Shown piece after piece: positions 38,193-47,649 of a stretch of 64,000 nt of DNA. This DNA is from Comamonadaceae bacterium. GTDB lineage: Bacteria; Pseudomonadota; Gammaproteobacteria; Burkholderiales; Burkholderiaceae. Position 1 is the stretch's first letter. The number at the start of each line of letters is the position of its first letter. The notes below the pieces were generated by a model. The model searched no databases, was not told the origin of the DNA, and saw only the letters and a list, made by a program, of their open reading frames with translations. A program made the position numbers and the translations under genes. The stretch is taken from NCBI GenBank assembly GCA_947374535.1, contig CANCCJ010000004.1, positions 24,856 to 88,855 of the forward strand. The letters run 5' to 3'.

Positions 38193-40574
38193 ATGGCGAC
38201 AAACCACACCCCCGAAGGTTCGAAAGAACACGCAGCTGCCTCGGCAGCCCCCCGCTCCATGGCGCGCCAGCTTGTGCTGTGGGCACTCGGCATTGCGACG
38301 GCGGGCATGCTCATCGTGGGCCTCTTGGTCGCGGTCGCATTGGCCATGGCCTACCCACAGCTGCCAGATATTTCCGATTTGGCTGACTACCGCCCCAAGC
38401 TCTCCATGCGGGTGTATTCGGTGGAAGGCACGCAGATTGGCGAGTTCGGTGAAGAGCGTCGCAACCTCACCCCCTTCAAAGAAATCCCCAAGGTGATGAA
38501 AGATGCGGTGCTCGCCATTGAAGACGCGCGCTTTTACCAACACGGCGGCGTGGACTACATCGGTTTGCTGCGCGCCAGCTTGGCCAACTTAGGTCGCGCC
38601 AAGAGCCAAGGTGCCTCAACCATCACCATGCAAGTGGCACGTAATGTGTACTTGTCGTCAGAAAAAACTTTCACGCGCAAGATTTATGAAATCTTGCTGA
38701 CTAGCAAACTGGAGCACATGCTCAGCAAAGACCAGATTTTTGAAATCTATCTGAACCAAATTTATTTGGGCAACCGCGCTTACGGCTTTGCCGCCGCGTC
38801 TGAGGCCTACTTTGGCAAGCCGCTGAAAAACATCAGTATTGCCGAAGCGGCCATGTTGGCGGGCTTGCCCAAAGCGCCTTCCGCCTACAACCCGATTGCC
38901 AATCCCAAGCGTGCACGCGCACGTCAGCTCTACATCATTGAGCGCATGGAGGAGAACGGTTTCATCACCAAGGCCGAAGCCGCAGAAGCCAAGCAAGAAG
39001 AGTTGCACATTCGCACGGCCATGAGCAACCTCAACACGCATGCCGACTATGTGGCCGAAATGGCCCGTCAGCTGATGTTTGCGCAATACGGGCAAGACAT
39101 CTACACACGCGGCTTGAACGTGTACACCACCATCCGCGCCAGCGACCAACAAGCGGCTTACTTTGCGTTGCGTCGCGGCATCATGGACTACGAGCGTCGC
39201 CAACACTACCGCGGCCCAGAGCGTTTTATCAATCTGCCCGCCAAACCGTCTGAGCTGGAAGACGCAATTGACGACGCCCTGATCGAGCAAGGCGACAAGG
39301 GCGACTTGCTCGCCGCCGTGGTTTTGGAAGCCACCCCGAAAAAAGTGCGCGCCATGCGCCAAAACAGCGAAGTGCTAGAAATCACAGGCGAAGGCCTGCA
39401 GCCCGTGCAGTCGGGCTTGTCTGACAAGGCTGCGCCCAACATCAAGCTGCGCCCAGGCGCGTTGATCCGCGTCACCAAGACCGCCAAAGGCGCTTGGGAA
39501 ATTACCCAACTGCCCGAGGTGGAAGGCGCGTTCGTCTCCATCGACCCACGCGATGGTGCGATTCATGCGCTGGTGGGTGGCTTTGACTTCAACAAAAACA
39601 AGTTCAACCACGTGACCCAAGCTTGGCGCCAACCAGGATCGAGCTTCAAGCCGTTCATCTATTCGGCAGCGCTGGAAAAAGGCTTCACACCCATGACCGT
39701 GGTGAACGACGCACCTTTGTTCTTTGACGCCAGCGTGACCGGTGGCCAACCGTGGGAACCTAAAAACTACGACGGCACATTTGAAGGCCCGATGACGTTG
39801 CGCAAAGCTTTGGCCAAGTCGAAAAACATGATTTCGATTCGCTTGCTGCAAGCCGTGGGCGCCCAACACGCGCAAGACTGGATTGCCCAGTTCGGCTTCG
39901 ATGCCGAGAAGCATCCGCCCTACTTGACCATGGCGCTAGGCGCTGGCTCGGTCACGCCCATGCAAATGGCGGCTGGCTACTCGGTGTTCGCCAATGGTGG
40001 CTACCGTGTGAACCCATTCCTCATCACCAAGGTGACGGACCAAATGGGCAAGACCTTGTCTGAATTCACCCCCCCCGAACTCGACGAGTCGGCCCGCGCC
40101 ATTGACGCACGCAACGCGTTTGTGATGGACAGCCTGCTGCAAGAGGTCACCCGCTCAGGCACGGCCGCGCGCGCGCAAGCCACTTTGAAGCGACCAGACA
40201 TCTACGGAAAAACGGGTACGACCAACGACTCCATGGACGCTTGGTTTGCAGGCTTCCAGCCCACCCTCGCGGCGGTGACTTGGATTGGCTACGACACGCC
40301 GCGCAAACTGGGCGACCGTGAAACCGGTGGCGGGTTGAGCTTGCCCGTGTGGATCAGCTACATGCAACACGCTTTGCAAAACGTGCCAATTACCGAACCC
40401 ACGCCCCCCGCAGGCCTGACCCATGAGAACGGCGATTGGGCTTACACCGAGTTCAGCAAAGGCGGCGGCGTGAGCAGTCTAGGCATGGAAAGCAAGCCAA
40501 GTAGCGGCGGCAGCAACGAACAACTGCCGGTCAACGACGAGAAGAAAAAGATTCTCGATCTGTTCAAGAACTAA
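38193..40574 (+). CDS. mrcA: Penicillin-binding protein 1A, bifunctional class A
   Basis: Peptidoglycan glycosyltransferase and transpeptidase anchored in the inner membrane, 793 aa. Membrane helix about 28-52; GT51 domain about 75-245 with the catalytic Glu near 110 in AIEDARFYQHGG; transpeptidase domain about 430-700 with SxxK in GSSFKPF (Ser near 483), SKN and KTGTT near 672. The tail from about 740 is Gly/Ser rich. It is divergent from the pilus operon, the same arrangement as mrcA-hofM in E. coli. No ribosome site precedes the ATG. Confidence 0.96.
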   Translation: MATNHTPEGSKEHAAASAAPRSMARQLVLWALGIATAGMLIVGLLVAVALAMAYPQLPDISDLADYRPKLSMRVYSVEGTQIGEFGEERRNLTPFKEIPKVMKDAVLAIEDARFYQHGGVDYIGLLRASLANLGRAKSQGASTITMQVARNVYLSSEKTFTRKIYEILLTSKLEHMLSKDQIFEIYLNQIYLGNRAYGFAAASEAYFGKPLKNISIAEAAMLAGLPKAPSAYNPIANPKRARARQLYIIERMEENGFITKAEAAEAKQEELHIRTAMSNLNTHADYVAEMARQLMFAQYGQDIYTRGLNVYTTIRASDQQAAYFALRRGIMDYERRQHYRGPERFINLPAKPSELEDAIDDALIEQGDKGDLLAAVVLEATPKKVRAMRQNSEVLEITGEGLQPVQSGLSDKAAPNIKLRPGALIRVTKTAKGAWEITQLPEVEGAFVSIDPRDGAIHALVGGFDFNKNKFNHVTQAWRQPGSSFKPFIYSAALEKGFTPMTVVNDAPLFFDASVTGGQPWEPKNYDGTFEGPMTLRKALAKSKNMISIRLLQAVGAQHAQDWIAQFGFDAEKHPPYLTMALGAGSVTPMQMAAGYSVFANGGYRVNPFLITKVTDQMGKTLSEFTPPELDESARAIDARNAFVMDSLLQEVTRSGTAARAQATLKRPDIYGKTGTTNDSMDAWFAGFQPTLAAVTWIGYDTPRKLGDRETGGGLSLPVWISYMQHALQNVPITEPTPPAGLTHENGDWAYTEFSKGGGVSSLGMESKPSSGGSNEQLPVNDEKKKILDLFKN

Positions 40575-40575
40575 A

Positions 40576-40602
40576 AATAAGGGCGCTCAAAGCGCCCTTA
40601 TT
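40576..40602. terminator. Bidirectional terminator between mrcA and cyaY
   Basis: Perfect 12-bp stem AATAAGGGCGCT / AGCGCCCTTATT with a 3-base CAA loop, starting 2 bases after the mrcA stop. The A/T ends give short U runs in both directions, suiting the convergent genes. Confidence 0.85.
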
Positions 40603-40621
40603 CCCTCATCAAACATCAAAA

Positions 40622-40951
40622 TTAAGCTGTGAATGTCAACGCCAGCCCCGTTTGGGCGCTGGCGTCTTTGCTGAGGCGTTCAAAAAATTCGCCTTGTCCT
40701 TTGGTGTCGGCCCATTGATGACCATCGAATTTGAAGTGATAACCACCTGAGCGTGCCGCCAACCACACCTCATGCAGCGGCTTTTGCAGGTTGATGATGA
40801 TCTGGCTGCGGTTCTCAAACGTGAGGGTGATCATGCCGCCCACGCGCTGGTTGTCGATGTCGGCCTCACCGGCGTCGTTGATGCGGTCACAGGCCAGTTC
40901 AACAGCTTTGAGCAGAAGTTCTGCGCGGTCTAAGAATTCGAGATCGGTCAT
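40622..40951 (-). CDS. cyaY: Iron-sulfur cluster assembly protein CyaY (frataxin)
   Basis: Bacterial frataxin, 109 aa, an iron-binding regulator of IscS-based Fe-S assembly. The N-terminal helix is acidic (about 5-30), and the beta-sheet includes [25 protein letters not shown] and GGYHFKF, close to the E. coli sequence. I chose the ATG at 40951 (MTDLEF), which aligns with the MNDSEF start in E. coli; an ATG at 40966 would add 5 residues and would overlap the lptM start codon. No ribosome site is clear. Confidence 0.93.
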   Translation of the reverse strand: MTDLEFLDRAELLLKAVELACDRINDAGEADIDNQRVGGMITLTFENRSQIIINLQKPLHEVWLAARSGGYHFKFDGHQWADTKGQGEFFERLSKDASAQTGLALTFTA

Positions 40952-40964
40952 TACAATTTGCGCC
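40952..40964 (+). promoter_or_regulatory. TACAAT box 7 bases before lptM
   Basis: TACAAT at 40952-40957 is followed by 7 bases and the ATG, with no ribosome site between, so transcription could start at or near the initiation codon. No convincing -35 box. The same layout is seen before engB. Confidence 0.35.
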
Positions 40965-41261
40965 ATGGGTATTGAACAAAAGATTCTAGTCAGAGCCAGA
41001 GGCCTGCGCCTGGGTGTGGCCTCTGTGTTGTGTGCAGTCGCCACATTGACGGCCTGCGGCCAAAAAGGCAATTTGTATATGCCCACTGATCCTGAGTTCA
41101 AGCAACGTGCGACCTTGCCTGACATTGTCCGCCGTCAATTACCCGGTAATACCGCAGCGCCCGCGTCGAGCACCGCCTCTGGCGCATCACCAACCACGAC
41201 CCAAACAGCACCCGCTGCCCCATCTCCTGCCACCGCTGCCTCTGCTGCGACTGGCCGCTAA
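40965..41261 (+). CDS. lptM: LptM/YifL-like lipoprotein
   Basis: Small lipoprotein, 98 aa. The signal peptide ends in a lipobox LTAC with the lipidated Cys near residue 28, directly followed by GQKGNLYMP, the mark of the LptM (YifL) family. In E. coli LptM helps LptD mature by its disulfide rearrangement. The remainder is Pro/Ala/Thr-rich and low in complexity. It precedes lysA by 18 bases, the conserved yifL-lysA neighbourhood, and stands back to back with cyaY. Confidence 0.85.
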   Translation: MGIEQKILVRARGLRLGVASVLCAVATLTACGQKGNLYMPTDPEFKQRATLPDIVRRQLPGNTAAPASSTASGASPTTTQTAPAAPSPATAASAATGR

Positions 41262-41279
41262 TTTTTTAAGAGCCGTCTG

Positions 41280-42557
41280 ATGACACACACCCTGCTTGCC
41301 GGTGCGCCTTTCGTGGCCACAAAGACCAACGATTTGTATTTAGAGGGCGTCAAGCTGGCCGACCTCGCGCACGCGCATGGCACGCCCTTGTTTGTGTATT
41401 CCAAGGCCGCCATGCTCAGTGCCCTTGCCGCCTACCAACGTGGCTTTGAAGGCCGAAACGCCCGCATTTGCTACGCCATGAAAGCCAACTCATCCTTGGC
41501 GGTGTTGCAAGTCTTTGCACAAGCGGGCTGCGGCTTTGACATCGTGTCGGGTGGCGAACTTGACCGCGTCATCGCGGCTGGTGGCGACGCCTCGAAAGTC
41601 ATCTTCTCAGGCGTGGGCAAAACACGCGCTGAAATGCGCAAAGCTTTGGATGCGGGCATTGCTTGCTTCAACGTTGAGAGCGAAGCCGAGCTTGACGTGT
41701 TGAGCGAAGTCGCCGAAAGCATGGGTAAACGTGCGCCCATCAGCATTCGCGTCAACCCCAACGTGGACGCCAAAACACACCCCTATATTTCCACCGGTCT
41801 CAAAGGCAACAAATTTGGCGTGGCCCACGAACGTGCGCTAGCCACATACCAACGCGCCGCCGGCCTGCCCGGCTTGCAAGTGACGGGCATCGACTGCCAC
41901 ATTGGCTCACAAATCACAGAATCCACGCCCTACCTCGACGCGATGGACCGCGTGCTGGACCTCGTGCAAGCCATCGAAGCCGCAGGCATCGCAATTCACC
42001 ACATCGACTTTGGGGGTGGCTTAGGCATCAACTACAACGGCGATACACCCCCCGCAGCGGATGCGCTGTGGGCGCAGCTGTTGGCCAAGTTGGATGCACG
42101 CGGCTACGGCCAGCGCCAGCTGATGATTGAGCCTGGCCGCTCACTCGTCGGTAACGCGGGCGTGTGCTTGACCGAGGTGCTGTACCTGAAGCCAGGCGAA
42201 CAAAAGAACTTTTGCATCGTCGATGCGGCGATGAACGATTTGCCCCGCCCTGCGATGTACGAAGCCTTCCACCAAATCGTGTCCGTCGCGGCGCGAAGTG
42301 GTGACGTCGTGACGTATGACGTGGTGGGCCCCGTGTGCGAGAGCGGCGACTGGCTGGGCCGTGACCGTCAGTTGACGGTGCAGTCGGGTGATTTGTTGGC
42401 GGTGTTGTCGACCGGCGCCTATTGCATGGCGATGTCTAGCAACTACAACACGCGTGGACGCCCGGCTGAGATTTTGGTGGACGGCGACAAAGCACATGTG
42501 ATTCGTCGTCGTGAAACTGTGGCCGATCAGATGGCTTGCGAGTCTTTGGTTCGTTGA
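41280..42557 (+). CDS. lysA: Diaminopimelate decarboxylase
   Basis: Last step of lysine synthesis from meso-diaminopimelate, PLP-dependent, 425 aa. The PLP lysine is Lys68 in CYAMKANSS; the second-domain active-site cysteine lies in GPVCESGDWLG near 357. HIGSQI and FGGGLGINY form the phosphate-binding loop. AAGAG 8 bases upstream is a modest ribosome site. Probably co-transcribed with lptM. Confidence 0.97.
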   Translation: MTHTLLAGAPFVATKTNDLYLEGVKLADLAHAHGTPLFVYSKAAMLSALAAYQRGFEGRNARICYAMKANSSLAVLQVFAQAGCGFDIVSGGELDRVIAAGGDASKVIFSGVGKTRAEMRKALDAGIACFNVESEAELDVLSEVAESMGKRAPISIRVNPNVDAKTHPYISTGLKGNKFGVAHERALATYQRAAGLPGLQVTGIDCHIGSQITESTPYLDAMDRVLDLVQAIEAAGIAIHHIDFGGGLGINYNGDTPPAADALWAQLLAKLDARGYGQRQLMIEPGRSLVGNAGVCLTEVLYLKPGEQKNFCIVDAAMNDLPRPAMYEAFHQIVSVAARSGDVVTYDVVGPVCESGDWLGRDRQLTVQSGDLLAVLSTGAYCMAMSSNYNTRGRPAEILVDGDKAHVIRRRETVADQMACESLVR

Positions 42558-42634
42558 ACCTCACCGCAAAAAAGAATCCAATGTGGCGACGGGTGTGCGG
42601 CTCCTGACGATTTCTGGTACATCAGCGCGTGAAA

Positions 42635-43282
42635 TCAGACAGACGAACGAACGAAACGCAACCAAAAAGAAGAGCGAAAAAATCGCCAAGCCAGCAAAAC
42701 AAACAAGACCAAGCCGTAAACAAAAACCTCGGCAAAGTTGTTCTTTCCTGCCCGCATCCAAAAGAAGTGCAACACCGCCAACACGGCGATGGCGTAAACA
42801 GACCGGTGCAAGCGCTGCCAACGCTTGGCACCTAACCATCGAATCGCTCGGTTAAACGACGTTGCCGCCAACGGCGTGAGCAACACAAACGCACTGAAGC
42901 CCACCAAGATAAACGGCCGTTTGGCAATGTCATGCGCGATGTCTGCCCAGTCAAACTCCATATCCAGCCAGCTGTAGCAAAGCAGATGCAGCACCACATA
43001 AAAGTAAGTGAAGCGGCCAAACATACGCCGCAGCTTCAGCAACTCGGGCAAACCCAAAGTTACACGCAAGGGTGTCACAGCCAAGGTGATGCACAAAAAA
43101 CGCAGCGTCCAATCACCCGTTGAACGAATCAAATGCTCTGCGGGGTTGGGGCCCAGAGCATCATTGGCAGCACCCCAAAACAACCACGCAAAGGGCAGCA
43201 GTCCAAGCAAACACAAGGCAGGCTTGGTCCAACGGTGGCTCAATGCCGAGCGTAAGTGGGAAGACGCATCCAACACGATCAA
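42635..43282 (-). CDS. msrQ: Haem-binding membrane subunit MsrQ
   Basis: Six-helix b-type cytochrome of the ferric reductase-like family, 215 aa, which passes quinol or flavin electrons to periplasmic MsrP for repair of methionine sulfoxide. Histidines in [11 protein letters not shown] (about 94-104) and [11 protein letters not shown] and AVLHFFW are candidate haem ligands. It overlaps msrP by 4 bases. It converges with lysA; the 77-base gap holds no clear terminator. Confidence 0.94.
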   Translation of the reverse strand: MIVLDASSHLRSALSHRWTKPALCLLGLLPFAWLFWGAANDALGPNPAEHLIRSTGDWTLRFLCITLAVTPLRVTLGLPELLKLRRMFGRFTYFYVVLHLLCYSWLDMEFDWADIAHDIAKRPFILVGFSAFVLLTPLAATSFNRAIRWLGAKRWQRLHRSVYAIAVLAVLHFFWMRAGKNNFAEVFVYGLVLFVLLAWRFFRSSFWLRFVRSSV

Positions 43283-44286
43283 TACAACTTCTTCAAGTCC
43301 ATGCCTGCGTAGAGTTGCCCCACTTGCGCCTCGTAGCCGTTGAACATCAAGGTCTTGCGCTTCTTGGCAAACAAGCCGTCTTCACCAATGCGGCGCTCGC
43401 TGGCTTGGCTCCAACGGGGATGGTCCACATTCGGGTTCACGTTCGAATAAAAACCGTACTCTTGCGGCGCAGAGCGGCCCCACGAGTTGACGGGCTGTTT
43501 CTCTACAAAGCGAATCTTCACCAAGCTCTTGGCGCTCTTGAAACCGTATTTCCAAGGCACCACCAAGCGCACAGGCGCGCCGTTTTGGTTGGGCAACACT
43601 TCGCCATACATGCCAAAGCCCAAGAGCGCGAGCGGGTGCATGGCCTCATCCATCCTCAAGCCTTCAACATACGGCCAATCCAGCACCCGCGAATGCACGC
43701 CAGGCATGGTCTTGGGATCGGCTACGGTGACAAACTCCACGTACTTCGCGTTACCCAAAGGCTCAACGCGTTTGATGAGCTCGGCCAGCGAATAACCCAC
43801 CCAAGGAATCACCATCGACCAGCCTTCCACACAGCGCAAGCGGTAAATGCGCTCCTCCATGGGGCTGAGTTTGAGCAGGTCCTCTAAATCCATGCGTCCC
43901 GGCTTTTTGACCAAGCCCTCAATCTCGACGCTCCAAGGTTTGGTTTGCAAGGTGTGCGCATATTTGGCGGGGTCAGATTTGTCTGTGCCGAATTCGTAAT
44001 AGTTGTTGTAGCCGCTGGCGTCTGCGTAAGACGTGATTTTTTCAATCGTGTTCGCACCAGTCACGCGGCTAGCGCTACCTACCAGCGGCGCCAATTTACT
44101 CGGGCGAGGCACTTGCGCCATCGCATCGCGTGCAGCCCACGCAGCCAAGGACAAACCAGCTGCCCCTGCTGCGACTTGCCTGAGCCATTCACGGCGTTGC
44201 AAATACATCGCCTGAGGCGTGACGTCACCCATCGTTGGGTGAGTAAAACCAGAATCGCTGGTGCGACTAAATAGGTTGCGATGCAT
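43279..44286 (-). CDS. msrP: Protein-methionine-sulfoxide reductase catalytic subunit MsrP
   Basis: Periplasmic molybdopterin enzyme that repairs oxidised methionine, 335 aa. A Tat signal is visible as [21 protein letters not shown] (split here: twin Arg at 31-32, hydrophobic core 38-52), making it a client of the tatABC genes of this window. The Mo-ligating cysteine is Cys152 in LRCVEGWSM. The family-conserved region [20 protein letters not shown] follows the signal. It is translated just before msrQ. Confidence 0.95.
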   Translation of the reverse strand: MHRNLFSRTSDSGFTHPTMGDVTPQAMYLQRREWLRQVAAGAAGLSLAAWAARDAMAQVPRPSKLAPLVGSASRVTGANTIEKITSYADASGYNNYYEFGTDKSDPAKYAHTLQTKPWSVEIEGLVKKPGRMDLEDLLKLSPMEERIYRLRCVEGWSMVIPWVGYSLAELIKRVEPLGNAKYVEFVTVADPKTMPGVHSRVLDWPYVEGLRMDEAMHPLALLGFGMYGEVLPNQNGAPVRLVVPWKYGFKSAKSLVKIRFVEKQPVNSWGRSAPQEYGFYSNVNPNVDHPRWSQASERRIGEDGLFAKKRKTLMFNGYEAQVGQLYAGMDLKKLY

Positions 44287-44363
44287 AGACGTTCCCCTTC
44301 AAGATGTTGAATTGCATTGTTTTCGTGTTCAGTCGTGGATGCAAGAACTTTCCTGACACACAT

Positions 44364-44387
44364 AAAAAAAGCTGGCACAAGGCCAGC
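44364..44387 (-). terminator. Intrinsic terminator after the cytochrome c gene
   Basis: On the minus strand GCTGGC/GCCAGC around a 5-base loop is followed by seven T, 27 bases after the cytochrome gene stop. It separates that gene from msrP. Confidence 0.85.
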
Positions 44388-44413
44388 TTCTTGATTGAGC
44401 GCAATGACTCAGA

Positions 44414-45040
44414 TCAACGAAGACCTGCGATGTAGTCAGACACCGCTTTGATTTCGCGGTCGTTCAACTTGGCCGCTACGCCCATCATTTGAACGCTGTT
44501 CTTACGAACGCCATCGCGGAAAGCCGTCAATTGCGCCACTGCGTAGTCAGCATGTTGACCGGCCAAGCGTGGGTACTGTGAAGGGATGCCTGCGCCCGTA
44601 GGTGTGTGGCAGCCTGCGCAAGCAGCGATTTGACGGTCGGCAATGCCACCGCGGTAAATGCGCTCACCTAAGACGACCAATTCTTTTTCTTTGGCGAAGT
44701 TGGGCTTGGACTCTTTAGAACCCACCCAAGCGGCAACATTCTTCATGTCCTCATCCGACAAAGCGGCAGCCATGCCACTCATGATGGCGTTGGCACGTTT
44801 GCCAGATTTGAATTCTTGCAATTGCTTGACCAAGTAGTCAGGGTGCTGCTGAGCCAACTTGGGGTAAGCGGGCGAACCGGAGTTGCCGTCTGCACCGTGG
44901 CAAGCCGCACAAACCGCGGTGTAAGTGGCTTCACCTTTGGCCAAATCGACTTTGGCAGCGGGAGCTGCTGGTTCGTTGGCATGAGAAAGGGCGGGGGCTA
45001 CCAAGGCGGCAGCGATGAGCAAAGAGGCAATCAGCTTCAT
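44414..45040 (-). CDS. Diheme cytochrome c4-type protein
   Basis: Periplasmic electron carrier, 208 aa. Signal peptide about 1-21 (ends ALSHA). Two haem-binding sites, CAACH (44-48) and CAGCH (141-145), each followed by a cytochrome c fold, with candidate Met ligands near 87-90 and in VQMMGVAAK. It probably carries electrons from the bc1 complex to a terminal oxidase. I chose the ATG at 45040 (MKLIASLL), where the signal peptide begins; the frame is open 9 codons further. Confidence 0.92.
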   Translation of the reverse strand: MKLIASLLIAAALVAPALSHANEPAAPAAKVDLAKGEATYTAVCAACHGADGNSGSPAYPKLAQQHPDYLVKQLQEFKSGKRANAIMSGMAAALSDEDMKNVAAWVGSKESKPNFAKEKELVVLGERIYRGGIADRQIAACAGCHTPTGAGIPSQYPRLAGQHADYAVAQLTAFRDGVRKNSVQMMGVAAKLNDREIKAVSDYIAGLR

Positions 45041-45091
45041 AAGTGTTCTTTGGTTAATGGGTCTCAAAGACGTCGAAAAACTGCAGTGATT

Positions 45092-45103
45092 CTACAATGC
45101 CGT
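45092..45103 (+). promoter_or_regulatory. TACAAT box 6 bases before engB
   Basis: TACAAT (45092-45097) is followed by 6 bases and the engB ATG, with no ribosome site. This spacing would place the transcription start at the A of the start codon. Confidence 0.35.
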
Positions 45104-45871
45104 ATGAACCAGCCAGACCCACACGACACCCCCGCCCCAATTGACACGCCTGAGGTGCCCGAAATCACGGTCTTGAACGCTGAAATTGAAGTGCAAAAAG
45201 AGGCCGACCGTGCTGCCGCCAAAGCCGCGTTCGAGTTACTCAACCCCGCCGCCCAAGCCAAATACGCCATGGGATGGCTGCACACCGCGCGGTTTTTGAC
45301 CACCGCCGCACAGCTGCATCACCTACCCGCCTACGACCTGCCCGAAATCGCTTTTGTCGGTCGCTCCAACGCTGGCAAATCCACTTGCATCAACGTGCTG
45401 ACCCAGCAAAAACGCTTGGCCTACGCATCAAAAACCCCAGGCCGCACCCAACACATCAACTTGTTTGCCATGGGCCGCCAAGGCAAAACAGACGCCGTGC
45501 TGGCAGACTTGCCCGGCTACGGCTACGCCGCTGTGCCCAAACAGGACAAGATTCGTTGGCAACAAGTGATGGCCAACTATTTGCTCACCCGCCCCAATCT
45601 GCGTGCCGTGGTGCTGATGTGTGACCCACGCCACGGCCTGACCGACCTCGACGACATCTTGCTCGACGTGATTCGGCCACGAGTGGCAGAAGGCATGAAG
45701 TTTTTGGTCTTGCTCACCAAGGCCGACAAGCTCAACAAAACCGATGGCGCAAAAGCTCTGTCAATTGCCAAACTGCAAGCAGGCGGAGGCGAAGTGCGCT
45801 TGTTCTCAGCGCTCAAAAAACAAGGTGTGGACGAAGTCGCTGCCACCTTGTACCAGTGGATGCACCCCTGA
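45104..45871 (+). CDS. engB: Ribosome biogenesis GTP-binding protein EngB (YsxC/YihA)
   Basis: Essential GTPase for large ribosomal subunit assembly, 255 aa. G1 GRSNAGKS (86-93), G3 DLPGYGYA, G4 TKADKLNK and G5 FSALKK are present. An acidic N-terminal extension of about 45 residues precedes the core domain, longer than in E. coli YihA. I chose the ATG at 45104; the frame is open much further upstream through the antisense of the cytochrome gene, which I regard as shadow. Confidence 0.94.
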   Translation: MNQPDPHDTPAPIDTPEVPEITVLNAEIEVQKEADRAAAKAAFELLNPAAQAKYAMGWLHTARFLTTAAQLHHLPAYDLPEIAFVGRSNAGKSTCINVLTQQKRLAYASKTPGRTQHINLFAMGRQGKTDAVLADLPGYGYAAVPKQDKIRWQQVMANYLLTRPNLRAVVLMCDPRHGLTDLDDILLDVIRPRVAEGMKFLVLLTKADKLNKTDGAKALSIAKLQAGGGEVRLFSALKKQGVDEVAATLYQWMHP

Positions 45872-45872
45872 A

Positions 45873-46739
45873 TCAATAGAGTTCTGGCGCGCCCGGTGGG
45901 CGTGTCTTGAAGCGCTTGTGCACCCAAAAATATTGGGCAGGCATGGTGTTGATGAACACCTCCAAGCGCTGGTTCATCGTGGCGGTGTCAGCCTCGGCAT
46001 CATCCGTGGGGAAGTCATTCCACGCAGGATGCACGACCACGTCGTAGCCCGACTCCGTCATGCGGGTAATCACCGGCACCACCCGGGCACGGCCCAGCTT
46101 TGCGAAGCGCGACAGTGACGGCACAGTCGCCGCTTGCTCACCGTAGAACGGCACAAAAATGGACTCATTCGGGCCAAAGTTCATGTCGGGCAACAAGTAG
46201 AGCAGCTCGTGTTGGCGCAGCGCACTGACGATGGGCTTGACCCCATCTTCACGTCGAAACAAACGCACCTGCCCAAAGCGCTGACGCCCCTTGGCTACCC
46301 ACGCATCCACTGTCGCATTCGACTGTGGCGTGAAGATGGTGGTGAAGCGCAAAGGCAAGTTGAGTGTGAGCGCCGTCCAGCCCACATCCAAGCCCATGAA
46401 ATGCGGTGCAAACAGCACCGTAGGCACCCCGTCAGACAAAGCAGCCACCTCGCCCGTGAGTTGCACACGTGATTGAATGCACGCTGCACTGCGATGCCAC
46501 AGCCAACTGCGATCCAACCACGCTTGGGCAAAGTACGCAAAGGTTTCACGCGTGAGCGCATCGCGCTCGGCATCGTTCAAATGCGGAAAACACACACGCA
46601 AATTGGTTTGCACCACGCGACGGCGAGATGGAATTACCACCAATAACAAAGCACCTAAACCGGCACCCAAGGCACGCAACCAAGACAAAGGCAAATAGCC
46701 CAAAGCCCGCAACACACAAAGCCCAAACTTGCTGAACAT
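45873..46739 (-). CDS. LpxL/HtrB-type lipid A acyltransferase (HX4D)
   Basis: Inner-membrane lysophospholipid acyltransferase-family enzyme, 288 aa, likely adding a secondary acyl chain to lipid A. A hydrophobic N-terminal segment (about 16-36) precedes the catalytic HX4D box, His113 to Asp118 in APHFMGLD. LPDMNFGPNESIFVPF also fits the family. It lies 3 bases downstream of a second, related gene, and the pair probably acts in sequence like LpxL and LpxM; which step each performs cannot be told. Confidence 0.88.
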   Translation of the reverse strand: MFSKFGLCVLRALGYLPLSWLRALGAGLGALLLVVIPSRRRVVQTNLRVCFPHLNDAERDALTRETFAYFAQAWLDRSWLWHRSAACIQSRVQLTGEVAALSDGVPTVLFAPHFMGLDVGWTALTLNLPLRFTTIFTPQSNATVDAWVAKGRQRFGQVRLFRREDGVKPIVSALRQHELLYLLPDMNFGPNESIFVPFYGEQAATVPSLSRFAKLGRARVVPVITRMTESGYDVVVHPAWNDFPTDDAEADTATMNQRLEVFINTMPAQYFWVHKRFKTRPPGAPELY

Positions 46740-46742
46740 GCC

Positions 46743-47609
46743 TTATCCCTCAGCGCGGGGTTGTTTATCGCGGGCATAGCCCCACAGGTATTGGCCTGGC
46801 GCACGGCGGACCATAGCTTCGACGCCGCGGTTTACGGCAGCGGCCGCCACCTCGGGCGACACGGTGGTGTCTTTCATCTCGGACGCATCGAAGGGCCGCA
46901 TGTGCATGCAAAAGCCTTGGCCTGCAGGCAAACGTTCACACCATGTCAGGATGACTTGCGCCCCCGTTTGCTGCGCCAACTTGGCGAGCAACGTCATGGT
47001 GTACACATCGCGGCCAAAAAAAGGCGCCCATACGCCTTGGCCTTGTGGCGGCACTTGGTCAGGCAAGATCGCCGTGTAGCCGCCATGGCGCAACGTGCGA
47101 ATGAGCGTTCGCACGCCGGCGAGTGATGTGGGTGCGGAATCTAAATAAGGTCGGGTACGGGCATTGGCCACCAAGGGCTCTAACCACGCTTTGCGTGCCG
47201 GACGAAACAACGCGACCATGGGGCCGTGCGTGGGACCAAACTTTTCAGCAATGGCTTGTGCGCCGATTTCCCAAGACCCCAAATGCGGCGACATGATGAT
47301 GGCGCCCTTGCCGGCTTGCATGGCGGCTTCGAAATGCTCTGCACCATCCCACTTGACCAAACCTTCCAACTTGGCACTGTGCGGTCGCATCCACACCCAG
47401 GGCAGCTCAGCCACCATGGCTCCAATGGCGGCAACAGCTGGACGCGCATCGCGCCATGCCACGCCTGCAGCTTGCACATTGGCTTTGAAATTACGGCGAT
47501 AACTGGGTGACAAACACCACACCAGCCAGCCCAATGCAACACCCAGCCGCTGCATCAAGGGCAGAGGCATGCGCGCGAGGAAATGGAAGATGCGGGTGAC
47601 TAAAGACAT
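46743..47609 (-). CDS. LpxL/LpxM-type lipid A acyltransferase (HX4E)
   Basis: 288 aa relative of the following gene. N-terminal hydrophobic segment about 10-33; catalytic box His109 to Glu114 in SPHLGSWE, with Glu in place of the Asp seen in the neighbour; [18 protein letters not shown] is the substrate-site region. Both HX4D and HX4E are known in this family. First gene of the pair, divergent from metK across 195 bases. Confidence 0.88.
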   Translation of the reverse strand: MSLVTRIFHFLARMPLPLMQRLGVALGWLVWCLSPSYRRNFKANVQAAGVAWRDARPAVAAIGAMVAELPWVWMRPHSAKLEGLVKWDGAEHFEAAMQAGKGAIIMSPHLGSWEIGAQAIAEKFGPTHGPMVALFRPARKAWLEPLVANARTRPYLDSAPTSLAGVRTLIRTLRHGGYTAILPDQVPPQGQGVWAPFFGRDVYTMTLLAKLAQQTGAQVILTWCERLPAGQGFCMHMRPFDASEMKDTTVSPEVAAAAVNRGVEAMVRRAPGQYLWGYARDKQPRAEG

Positions 47610-47614
47610 GGACT

Positions 47615-47644
47615 TTTAAATGACTTTGATGAATCCACTAGAAT
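47615..47644 (+). promoter_or_regulatory. Predicted metK promoter
   Basis: TTTAAA (47615-47620), 18-base spacer and TAGAAT (47639-47644, 5 of 6 to consensus). The predicted start near 47651 coincides with the first base of the structured leader. Moderate match only. Confidence 0.45.
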
Positions 47645-47649
47645 TGTGA

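Noticed and set aside
47620..47649. Mini-[12 protein letters not shown] with two Met codons upstream of metK, a possible attenuation peptide
   Set aside because: It overlaps the predicted promoter, lacks a ribosome site and would lie upstream of the predicted transcript start.
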